This document shows positions 9,901 to 18,357 of a DNA stretch of 64,000 nucleotides, one piece after another. The notes below the pieces were generated by a model. It made no database searches. It had not been told where the DNA came from and saw nothing but the letters and a program-made list of their open reading frames with translations. The stretch's first letter is position 1, and every line of letters begins with the position of its first letter. Source of the DNA: Saccharomycopsis fibuligera x Saccharomycopsis cf. fibuligera (taxonomy: Eukaryota; Ascomycota; Saccharomycetes; Ascoideales; Saccharomycopsidaceae); the NCBI GenBank assembly GCA_001936135.1, contig CP012810.1, positions 3,596,001-3,660,000 on the forward strand. Direction: 5' to 3'. The position numbers and the translations under genes are program-made.

Positions 9901-11775
9901 TGCTGCAGCTGCGGTCTTCTTATCAATAGTAGTTTCTGATTCTATACCTGCGTCAGGAGCCACTTGAGGCGTTTCAGGTGTTGCTGAAACCGGTGCTTCT
10001 GTTACTTGATGTGGAGCACGTAAACGACTAAATCCGCCAACTACTACACCACCGCTTCCTTGTTGAAGAATCTTCTTGCGCTCCTCAGGTGTCAATTTCT
10101 GAATGACAACCGCACCATTTTTCAACACCTCAACTTCGCCTTTTCTAGGATTTCTAGATGCTATTTGTTGAGGAGGATCATTGAAGAACACCTTTTCACT
10201 GAACGTCACCCTCTTTAGTACTGGAAGTTCACTAAAACCTGGGATTTCACCGGCACTGGAATTTGCCTTGAGAGACTGCAAGGAACCAAGTCCCTCGTCA
10301 ATGCTTGATTCGATAGAAGAGCTGGAGCTACTTGCTGAAGATAATGAACTTTTTGAAATGCCGCTAAAATTTCTTGATCGGCTATCATTGTTTACTGATT
10401 GTTGAGGAGGTTGATGGTCAATGGATTGATACCGTTTAAGGAATGAACCAAAAATCCCCGATGTTTTAGGCGAAGATGGAGGCTCGGGATCTTGGCTGCT
10501 AGAGCTCTTGTCATGTTTTATCTTGATAGCTGGAGGTAATGGGGCTACTGGCGGTAACGGTGGAATTGGTCTACCCAATGCATCCACTTTTGGGTCTCTG
10601 TTAGCGTCTTCATCACTATTGCTGTTTCTACTGTCCTGGCTACTGTTGACAGAAAGATGCAGTCCGGTGGCTTTGGAAATTTTTTCATCAATTTTAGTTC
10701 GGGATAAGAGCCTTGAAATACTGTTGGTTCTTGATCTTGTAGCCTCGGGTTGTTTGGGGATATCAGCTTCTGACGATTGATGCAAACCAGGCCCGGTATC
10801 GTTACTCAAATTAGGACTTGATGCGCTAAGCTTGCTCAAACCCTTAGAATTGTAGAATTTTAAAAACTTCTCAAATCTTGGATCCAAGTCCTCTTCCTTT
10901 TCCTGTTCATTTGCTCGAGAATAGTTTTCTTTTTTGGATGACCTTATTGGAGTTGACATTGTTCTAGACAAATGAGTTTGGTTCAAAGTCTGGTTAGTAT
11001 CATTGGTATTGGCATAACTTCTGCGTCTTTCATTAGCACTAGATGTTGGCGTGTATATAAATCTACCTTTGGCATCTTTGGCCAGCACTGAATTTCTTCT
11101 TCCAATCAGTTGTTCCTGCAGCAACTGCTGCTGCTGCTGTTGATTTTTGTTTTTTCTAGAGAATTTTGAAGATAATTTACTGAAAAATCCGCTACCGCTA
11201 CTATTACTGTTGTTATTACTATTTGAAAGTGATGATGATCTTGATCTTCTGAGAGAAGAAGCTGGCGCTGTTGGCTTTTGCTGTTCTGAATGTAATGCTG
11301 AATTTTGGTTTTGCCTCGTTGCACGACTATCTTCGGTATGAGCATCGTTTTTCTCTCCCAAGACTCCATTGACGTTGATGTGTTCAGAACGACCAATAGT
11401 AGGTTCACATTTGGGAGAATTGTTATAAACGCCATCTTTCTTAATGACTGAACTAACACTTTTATTCGATTCAGTTCTTTTTATTGCGTTATCAGCACCA
11501 TTGCTGTTAGTCGTGGATGTTTTATTAGTGGTGTAGGCATCTTCGCTATTATGATGCACCACGCTTGCGGAGGAGCCATCTTGTGGCTGCTCATTTTTCT
11601 GCGGTTGTTGAGCATGATGGTTTGAGGATTCGGTGTCAGACTTTTTGATAGACCCTCTAAGAAACCAGTCCACGTCATCGTTAGAGACCCCTTTTATGAT
11701 ATCACCGGCGTCGTGTTCAAGCTTTTCCCTAAGGATGTTTAACTCCGCGTCGATATTTTGGTCCAGACTAGCCAT
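6928..11775 (-). CDS. Large leucine-rich-repeat protein with PP1-docking motif
   Basis: A 1615-aa protein in four parts. Residues 1-700 are mostly disordered, rich in Ser, Asn and Gln, with a conserved-looking start (AELNILREKLEHDAGDII) and a KRVTF motif at about 522, which matches the RVxF docking motif for protein phosphatase 1 (Glc7). Residues of about 725-1175 form leucine-rich repeats with spaced L/I/N positions, for example LKSLDLTQC, LGIDLGYNNL, LKFLDLSGN and LTRLHLEYNEL. Residues of about 1210-1340 look helical. The tail is very acidic, then Ala/Ser-rich. An LRR array plus RVxF suggests a Glc7 regulatory or targeting subunit; yeast Gip3/Her1 is a possible relative, but I could not verify this. 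It sits alone, with long flanks on both sides. The start is the first ATG of the frame. Confidence 0.8.
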   Translation of the reverse strand: MASLDQNIDAELNILREKLEHDAGDIIKGVSNDDVDWFLRGSIKKSDTESSNHHAQQPQKNEQPQDGSSASVVHHNSEDAYTTNKTSTTNSNGADNAIKRTESNKSVSSVIKKDGVYNNSPKCEPTIGRSEHINVNGVLGEKNDAHTEDSRATRQNQNSALHSEQQKPTAPASSLRRSRSSSLSNSNNNSNSSGSGFFSKLSSKFSRKNKNQQQQQQLLQEQLIGRRNSVLAKDAKGRFIYTPTSSANERRRSYANTNDTNQTLNQTHLSRTMSTPIRSSKKENYSRANEQEKEEDLDPRFEKFLKFYNSKGLSKLSASSPNLSNDTGPGLHQSSEADIPKQPEATRSRTNSISRLLSRTKIDEKISKATGLHLSVNSSQDSRNSNSDEDANRDPKVDALGRPIPPLPPVAPLPPAIKIKHDKSSSSQDPEPPSSPKTSGIFGSFLKRYQSIDHQPPQQSVNNDSRSRNFSGISKSSLSSASSSSSSIESSIDEGLGSLQSLKANSSAGEIPGFSELPVLKRVTFSEKVFFNDPPQQIASRNPRKGEVEVLKNGAVVIQKLTPEERKKILQQGSGGVVVGGFSRLRAPHQVTEAPVSATPETPQVAPDAGIESETTIDKKTAAAAVEKTTSGNVVKPPAKAAVSAGSAAEAAAGVGAEEDVEDAARLAKVKSISIDKPMISRNRSSSSIKTGTANENGDNDDDDDEISGAESSESINKLMLKRIPLDVLYTRCCHLREILPIKSTLKQIPKNSTAPLTNIKFKNPLPSLIEIITFSDFISIAPITSITIDGVSLSFEMFRTILASLAYKTDLEKITFRNTTIDEKGWKLLCWFLTKNKTLKSLDLTQCASLVVLNQTSKKSKSAAANASIVRMEANKENRSDMDWSLFAATLILRGGIEDLVLTGCKIPNLKVFAKLFELALSVKTSTIGLAYNELTVDQMKIVCDWFYKNSGKILGIDLGYNNLNDDENGVSRSKIFIDTLNRINKHKKFCALKYLSMNSTDMYEDAKSYSLPILLQSLVVPPSPYGGDSFDSAKGEYALAGKVNSSVADFRSLEASSFILNLSKLPGLKFLDLSGNARYFKHNIESFVTFLPLLSNLTRLHLEYNELSSLAVTAICESLLACKNIFYLSFMGNDLDNNSYLSLCNLIKNSRIISIELDYDKVPSNINRHIGIYTMRNMERVIYGNKKIQFNISGSDALRDGDDDDNLISSEEQDDKGEEGDGNDEQLSLSSLADECLLFFFTYPDLEHVSDDEKVKVKATVFKFLDKIYKVKSKLDETIEKLIDMRIKHQLNIEGKETLIRFCFIDSSLNKVLRILSEKHGQYVKEHEAQQNIHGAPKSETAEKIAHDKKLYRGLGHKPVSSYSHRVDEEEDDDEEDEDDYNGEYMSNLSSPQGGAGKNGSHVDLRKLDQEEGTIMKASTKLRAKIKEQEDLKIDAEGDTHNEEDHHHEVMLKNFDLDSDKIKEALLDTTKLGNIISTLDQLKEKGILLEDVFKKKGLDQVAQNTIEGKLDLNDADIKAAADDGAIPNRANGSYDHDAAAFVPRNDGRLNNISNDAGAASASAPASASSAGANGEKSGEESNGADDEAKVDELVIKAYDNLVDNLVRVRSRQA

Positions 11776-13090
11776 AGCTATCTCAAAAAATGGATATTAT
11801 TGAATATTACTAGGGGTGCTATAATGTTTTCCTTTGTTGTGGTTATCAACTTGTGAATTGGTGAGGTAAGGTTATAGGTAGATAGTTTTTGTTGATATGA
11901 ATTTGCTGGAAATTTTACTCTGCATGAGATTGGCTGACTTTTTGGAAATTTTCTTTGGGCTTTTTTTAGTTTTTCTTTGGTCGTAGTGATTTCTAGACGG
12001 AATGATGCGGCTGGTTAATTTATAACGACCAAGGACGAAAAACAAGGAGCAGCAATAATTTCTTGTATGGAAACTGTATCAGATAGATATCAGCAAACTG
12101 AAACAATAATGATGGATGCTCACAGTATATATAGATAAATAGGGGGTGGTAACCCTTTGGCGCTAATGTACCAAAATAAGATGGACAGCTTTGACTTCTT
12201 GATTGGGAAAGCTAGCCTGACGGCAATAAATCCAGATAGCGAGTTCAGGTTCGGTGACAACGGAGAGCGTCTGTCTAAGATCTAAACTTGCTGAGATAGA
12301 TGAAAAGTGAGAGCTGTGGGAAGCGCGCCGTTATTAAACAGAAAGGAGAGAAAATTAGTAAAAAAAAAAAAGGTATATAAAAGATAAGTGCCAGATAATG
12401 AATATTTGTGTTTCGGCGCCAAAACAGAATCAGACTCGGAGCTCAGATGGAGGAGAATACAGAGCACAGGAAGCAGAATCAAGGGTTTTTGCAAGAGAGA
12501 AAAGAAGAGGCTGAAGGCAGCCCAGCTGCTGGCGCCAGCACTGCACTTCGTTTGTTTTCTCCGCCGCCCTGGTCTATTCTGATTATATAATACACTGGTA
12601 AGCAATAATCCGGAACCGGAACCATTCCGTAGCTCTTGTTCCGCTTACTAACACTGACACTAACACCACCGTATTATTTTCCACATCCTGCTACAGCCAG
12701 TGCGAATGACTTTTCTGTCAATTCACATGAAAGCAAAAATCCGCTTGCTGCTGTTTGATATTTTAGTCTCCTAGTTTATCGCCGTGGGCATATTGCGGTG
12801 TTTGCGGACATAGATGAGCGGCAATCGGCCGGAAGTCTGTCTACACGTTCTTCAAATGCGGTTATCCAGTTAGCAGCACAGCGCAAAATTTGGCTGATCA
12901 ACAAGGTTGATCTTGTAAGTGACCTTTTTGATAAACAATCGCTACAAGAAATTTCTTAGCTTACTTAGAGATGAATGTTCCGAAATATATAGCTAGTGGG
13001 AACACAAATTAACAGTCATATTTCGAACTATACTTATCAGCAGAGAAAGCCCTCCTTGACAGCTATTGTTATTGCTCTTGCTCTTCTTCA

Positions 13091-13122
<32 letters not shown>

Positions 13123-13205
13123 ATTACTTCAAGCCTTTTTTTTTTTTTGGCATACTGTTTTCACATAGCCAATTTTCTAAATTTGCAGAGTTTCCCCTAT
13201 CCATG

Positions 13206-13225
13206 TACTGATTGCCGAATCAGTA
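13206..13225. repeat. Perfect hairpin, 8-bp arms
   Basis: TACTGATT and AATCAGTA flank the loop GCCG. No T run follows, so it does not look like a polymerase III terminator, and no gene uses it visibly. Confidence 0.6.
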
Positions 13226-13629
13226 ACTGCAGCTTTATACTACGCGAAACGCTACCATACTTCATCATCCGTAGCAGTATCAAGAATATTGTTCCGACAG
13301 CACGTGCATTTGCCCGTATGCATGCGTATACTTAGAGGGATGACAGGCCGAGGATTCGAGGATTTATTTTTCTACTTTATATGCGGCTTCGTATCAGTGA
13401 AATATCCATTACTAGTTAAACATATGGTTATGTTTTAGCTCTCCTTATAGGCCAGTTCTGGACCCAGACCCAAAGGAGCAATATAATGTTCATTATTTAG
13501 AGCAAATATATTCAAGTAGGGAATAATCTTGTAAACTTTACAATATACATTGAGAAATCACAAAGTTCTGTGCTTTTGATAAGCATTAAACCTAATTTTA
13601 TCGCCTCCTTTCAACTTTAGTTTTAAAGC

Positions 13630-13669
13630 GTACATCAAACTAAAATCCCAAAGTCGAATTTTGATGTAC
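13630..13669. repeat. Perfect inverted repeat, 10-bp arms
   Basis: GTACATCAAA at 13630-13639 is matched by TTTGATGTAC at 13660-13669, with a 20-base spacer. Function is unknown. Confidence 0.6.
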
Positions 13670-14400
13670 ACATAATTGATAAAAATGGACATTTACCAAC
13701 AGCAGCCGCAAATATGAATTCATAGACTGTTCAGCATTACTTTTTTTTAAACTTTAATCATTTGGCTTATTCAAAGGTCTGCTTAAAATTACGGTTTAAC
13801 TCATTAGTTATTATGGTACTTTGTAAAAATCCGCTATCTTATCTCATACGGATGTTATAAACATATTGGAAATATGGTTTTTTTTTAAGAACTGGCCAAG
13901 AACAATCATAAAAAATTCTGTGTGCGGAACCCAGTGAACTTTATGAAAATGCTACGAAGAACGGAAACGAAAGACGGAATTTGATATAGAATTACGAATC
14001 ATTTTAGTCTTCACATTATAAAGCAGTTAACGAGAAAAATAGTAGAAACAGAAATAACTTGGAAGAACATAACAAAGATATTAAGGGAAAAAAAGTGAAA
14101 AGAGTGTATTTTTTGGTAAACGTCATGAATATAATTATATTTGAATATACGTATGCGTGAATGTGTGCATGTGTGCCATTCTAGCATAGCAAAATGATCA
14201 GTCAAAATAGTAAAAAGTAGATAGGAAAATGTCATGCAAAGTAAGCAACCCAGTAATCCAAAAAATGCGCCAAAAAAAAAAGCTTCAATACCAAGAGAAA
14301 GCAACCAAGATAAAAAAAAAACAAAAAACAAAAAACAAAAGTGGAAAGGAAAGGGCAGCAAAATTCAAAACATTATTATCGTAACCATCCAAGAGTATTT

Positions 14401-15933
14401 TCAAGCAATATGTTTAGCTTCAAGTCGATGCTTATCATCATTACTATCTTCAGCCTTCAATGCCGATTGAATAGAATCAGTTCTATCATAAGCGACATCT
14501 TCGTCATTTTCAGCATTCAAATTAGCCCCTTTATTTTCAGGTCCAACAAGGGTGATCAACAACAAGTATCCAAACACACAACCCATGAAAATCGACATAA
14601 CCTTAGCATAATCGTAAGCGTCTTTTTTCTTGTTACCATTTTCATCGTACAATGGAAATCTCTCCCCAATGGTGGATTCAATAGTTGACGATGCACTACT
14701 GGCTAAATTACCCAATTGATAAGCTAAACCAGCAACAAAAGCTCTGAACTGAGGTGGCGATAATTCCGACAAGTGAATTGGCACAATACCCCAAGCACCT
14801 TGAACGAAAAACTGCAAAAAGAAAACCCCGGCATTAATGGCTGAGGTGCGCACATAGGCCCATGGGTAAATAAGAGCACCACCTCCAATACAACAAATGA
14901 TAATTGTGAGACGACGACCAATGAATGTGGATAAGTGACCAAACAAAATACCTCCGGCAATTGCTCCCAAGTTTGCAACGCAGTTGGTGACGGTAGATCT
15001 ATCTTCATTAAAACCAAGCTGTTTGGTAAGCAATGTTGGGTACAAGTCCTGGGATCCGTGTGATGAGAAATTGAAACCTGCCATCAAAAGCACCAAATAA
15101 ATGCAAACGAGCCAGTATTGTTTCAACGCGACTTTACCTTGTTTGATAAATCTTTTGGATGCGCTGTCACTGTGATTCATGAGAGCTAATTCTCGATGAG
15201 TTCTAAACCCTTCAGTTTCTGGAGTAAGTAGGACCCAAACGACAAAAAGAACAGTTGGCCCAGCACTGAACCAGAACAAAGCTCTCCAACCATGACTGGA
15301 ATTATCAGTGATGGCTCTTTGGAAACAAATTACCAACAAGTAGCCAAATGCATAACCTTCCTGGAAAATACCAGATAATATACCATGAGCCTCGGTTGGC
15401 GAATCTTCAAGAGCAATAGCAGATGCAGGGCCAAACGCACCGCCCATGAATATGCCAAACAATGCTCGTACTCCCAAGAATTGCTTGTATGTATTAACAA
15501 AACCACAACCAATTTGCAATACTGTTAAACAAATCATCACTATGGAAAGCGGCATTCTTCTACCGTATCTATCGGACATGATCCCAAAAATCACTGCACC
15601 AACAGATCTCAACATGAGCACCAACGTTATACCCCATGTCACTGTGCTTGGCTTAACGTCAAAAGTGTCGGCAAGATTGGAAACGTTCATAGAAACGGAA
15701 AAGTAGTCAAACGCGTCCCATGTCCAACACCAAAACCCAACCCAAAACAAGTTCCATTGTCTTTTGTCAAGTAATGCGAGTGGGGCAAAAGGGTTCCAAA
15801 AACTTTTCCCAAACACTAGATCTTGCTTTCTTGGCACCAAGGTGGTGAATCTTGTGGCTGCATAGCTGGAAATTGCTTTTGCTGTGAATGTAGGGGCCTG
15901 GATGCCGCCGTTTTGCGGATGGCTATGTGACAT
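14401..15933 (-). CDS. Jen-family monocarboxylate/dicarboxylate-proton symporter, copy a
   Basis: A 510-aa major facilitator protein with about 12 membrane segments. It carries the Jen signature NXX[ST]HX[ST]QDXXXT as NFSSHGSQDLYPT (about residue 286), the MFS loop motif SDRYGRR, and WNLFWVGFWCWTWDAFD near the first helix. Jen transporters import lactate, pyruvate or acetate (Jen1) or malate and succinate (Jen2) with protons across the plasma membrane, and are usually glucose-repressed. A close paralogue lies downstream in the same direction at 20962-22479. Several DNA stretches are identical between the two, including about 14743-14835 and 15332-15421, while neighbouring segments differ. I cannot decide the Jen1 or Jen2 type from sequence. 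Start at the ATG giving MSHSHPQNGG. Confidence 0.9.
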   Translation of the reverse strand: MSHSHPQNGGIQAPTFTAKAISSYAATRFTTLVPRKQDLVFGKSFWNPFAPLALLDKRQWNLFWVGFWCWTWDAFDYFSVSMNVSNLADTFDVKPSTVTWGITLVLMLRSVGAVIFGIMSDRYGRRMPLSIVMICLTVLQIGCGFVNTYKQFLGVRALFGIFMGGAFGPASAIALEDSPTEAHGILSGIFQEGYAFGYLLVICFQRAITDNSSHGWRALFWFSAGPTVLFVVWVLLTPETEGFRTHRELALMNHSDSASKRFIKQGKVALKQYWLVCIYLVLLMAGFNFSSHGSQDLYPTLLTKQLGFNEDRSTVTNCVANLGAIAGGILFGHLSTFIGRRLTIIICCIGGGALIYPWAYVRTSAINAGVFFLQFFVQGAWGIVPIHLSELSPPQFRAFVAGLAYQLGNLASSASSTIESTIGERFPLYDENGNKKKDAYDYAKVMSIFMGCVFGYLLLITLVGPENKGANLNAENDEDVAYDRTDSIQSALKAEDSNDDKHRLEAKHIA

Positions 15934-16632
15934 GTCGTTTGAGGTGTTATTATTATTATCCGTGGGATGTTATAGAATATAAATTATTACTTTAAAAACT
16001 TGTAGTATAAAAACGGCTTAATGGATGTGAACTTATTAGCGAAATAGGTAGAAAAGGAATCAAAGTATAGTTCCTTTCTGTTCTTTGCCGCTAACGTTAT
16101 GCCAATGTTTTGCCAAGGTTGACTTCAATAGTCTAAGAAATGCTTCTATGAGTAGCAAAAAACTAGCAAAAAAAAAAGGCGATATACAATATTGTGACTA
16201 AACAAATAGAGTTGAAATTTAAAAGTTACCAGCGCAACTGGAAGAACAATTGAGAAAGCGTAGTGTATTTATACTTCAGTTTCCCAGGCTCCCCAAGGTG
16301 GATGGATATTGGGCAACGACGGCAAGCGTCGCCTACCGCGGTTCGATGCATGCTACTGCAATACCGACAGGCCCCGCAAGAGCAGAAAAAAAAAAAAAAA
16401 AAAAAAAAAACGAAGCAGCTGCAGAAGCCGTCTGCTGGGCGATTTACGTATTACTGCAATATTCTGCATTGTAATTCTATAGAGGTCAACTCAACACAAA
16501 GAGAGAATTGATCGATTGTCTGCCTCAACCGATCGAAGCGCTCACCCTTACAAGAATGAACACAGTTTAAGATTAAGGTCTCCGAGGCCGAGACTTTCAA
16601 AAGATTCACAAGGATTGCAATGAGCGCCCAGC

Positions 16633-16658
16633 ATTGGCAATTGCCAATCGATCGATCG
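16633..16658. repeat. 16-bp palindrome followed by CGATCGATCG
   Basis: ATTGGCAATTGCCAAT is perfectly self-complementary, and the next ten bases CGATCGATCG are as well. The site lies about 700 bp upstream of the Jen-a start codon and could bind a dimeric factor; that is inference. Confidence 0.6.
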
Positions 16659-16952
16659 GAGCTGAAGCTTAGTTTCCGGAACTTATCTCGAAATTGAAAT
16701 AAAACATCCTGGGAAAACTCAGCAAAAACAAATATTTATCTTCATCCTTCGTAACTTAATTTTCAGTTGCCATTGGTATCAGTGTCAATGTCAATCTCGA
16801 TAACGATTGTGTCTTGTGATTTAGCTTTTTGAGCATTCCTGGGTTGCCGCCACCACCGCAATTCTTCCAATTTCGTGAAAATGAAATGTTGTCAAATTTT
16901 CGAGATTGAGATTATGACCCAAGTATTTCCGCAAATATACTTGAGTATGACC

Positions 16953-16988
16953 AAACACACACACATACACACACACACATATATATAC
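16953..16988. repeat. CA/TA dinucleotide microsatellite
   Basis: Interrupted (CA)n passing into (TA)n within the long Jen intergenic region. Confidence 0.85.
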
Positions 16989-17652
16989 ATGCACTACTGA
17001 AAAGTTTTTTACTAATCTGCAGCCAATTTTGTAATTTTCGGTTTTCCAATTTCTACAATGTTTGAACTGATTCAAATTTTTGAAACTTTTTTTGATTCTT
17101 TTGATTCTTTTAATTCTCTCGCCCGCGGGAGGTGTGACGCACTACGTTCGTTTTGCAGAGTGTCATGACCGCTTGCTTTATCGGTGCATGCGCAGCTACC
17201 GAACAATTGTCTTCCACTGCACCGTAGTTAACTGCTTCGGGGCCACCGCCACTTCTTGAGTCAAGGCTGCACAGAAAGAGTAATGCTAGATAGTCAACAT
17301 CTAGCGCTAAAGCCATACTATTTGGAAACAAGCGTGGCAGTTCATCCATGCCGGCTCTCCTTCAAAAATCCAAAGGTGCTAATATCTATCAAGGACTCAT
17401 TGTAAACTGACTACAATATTAATCAAGAACGTGATGGGGCACTTAACTTACATGTTGTTACAATTGCGAGAAATGGTTCATCTGGGGCTCAATTTTCAAA
17501 CAAATATTGTCTGATATTCTGGTTTTCTGTGAGGCAATAATGTATTGTATGCTTGCTATAATTAAATAGCAAAAACTCCGTGAGCAATGCCAAATCAAAA
17601 CACTTTTGAGTATGGTCTCAACCGGCAGCACCATTGGGTACCGACAAATTTA

Positions 17653-17707
17653 CTAGTGCTAACTGCAGCCTTTTCGCTATATTAAAGTGTTGTTTAATTA
17701 GCACTAG
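17653..17707. repeat. Inverted repeat, 10-bp arms
   Basis: CTAGTGCTAA at 17653-17662 is matched by TTAGCACTAG at 17698-17707, with a 35-base spacer. It opens the hairpin-rich part of the Jen intergenic region. Confidence 0.6.
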
Positions 17708-18153
17708 CTACACTAGTGTCAAAAATGGCTATCGATGATGTAGTTTACCGTGCCACACTAATGTGTGCAGTATTGCAACGGGACACACATAATAAGGCTT
17801 AAAAGCAATCACCGTCCCATGTTATAAAGAATAAAGAAATGTCTGCTGCCGCCGCCGCGCCTCTGTGCAATGTTCCCCCACGGACCACCGCCTCGCTCGC
17901 TCATTGGCCAGAGCTTGAGATCTAAAAGGAACAGTGAGTGACTTCGTGCTGGTGGAACAGTTATGCACAACATTGTGAAGTAGTTAATACTCTTTCGCTG
18001 CTGTAGCATAGATATTACAAGAGTATTCTCTAAAAAAAAATTTTTTTTCTATTGTGTGTCAGCAGTGTCCAAAAAATGGGTTTGCCGATTACTATTCTCT
18101 TTTTTTTTTTTTTTTTTTTTTTTTGCAAAGTTAAGCTCGGTACTGCTACACTT

Positions 18154-18357
18154 TATTCTTGGCTCGCTTCGGAGTTCAATATAGCTAGGCCGAGAATATC
18201 ACTTTCGGTCTAGTCAATAAAGTTCAGACATTAGTGAATTATTACTATAATAATACTGCCAGTCGCGCGATCGGCTGGCTTGTCTTTTTTTTAAAAAGGC
18301 GAGTAAGCTGACTGGGCTGTCGGACATAATGTCGGAGTGCCCGCCGCTGTTCAGCTT
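18154..18357. other. Hairpin cluster, candidate structured RNA
   Basis: Three foldable elements follow in 200 bp. TATTCTTGGCT (18154-18164) can pair with GGCCGAGAATA (18188-18198) using G-U pairs. GCCAGTCG (18258-18265) pairs with CGGCTGGC (18272-18279) around a 6-base loop. AAGCTGA (18305-18311) pairs with TCAGCTT (18351-18357), enclosing GGGC/GCCC and the near-loopless GACAT-A-ATGTC. The stretch looks less AT-rich than its flanks, and a T run lies about 30 bp upstream. Strand and transcription are unknown, and I recognise no known RNA family. Confidence 0.3.

Larger units (their letters stand above)
11776..14400. other. Intergenic 2.6 kb: LRR gene promoter and Jen-a 3' flank
   Basis: No gene is recognised. 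The 5' leader of the LRR gene lies near 11776-12150. An A run spans about 13089-13122. Two perfect inverted repeats stand out at 13206-13225 (8-bp arms, 4-base loop) and 13630-13669 (10-bp arms, 20-base loop). ORFs in the stretch are short and low complexity. Confidence 0.55.

Noticed and set aside
17110-17349. 79-codon minus-strand ORF in less AT-rich DNA between the Jen genes
   Set aside because: No motif, no visible homology and no plausible intron; base composition alone is not enough.
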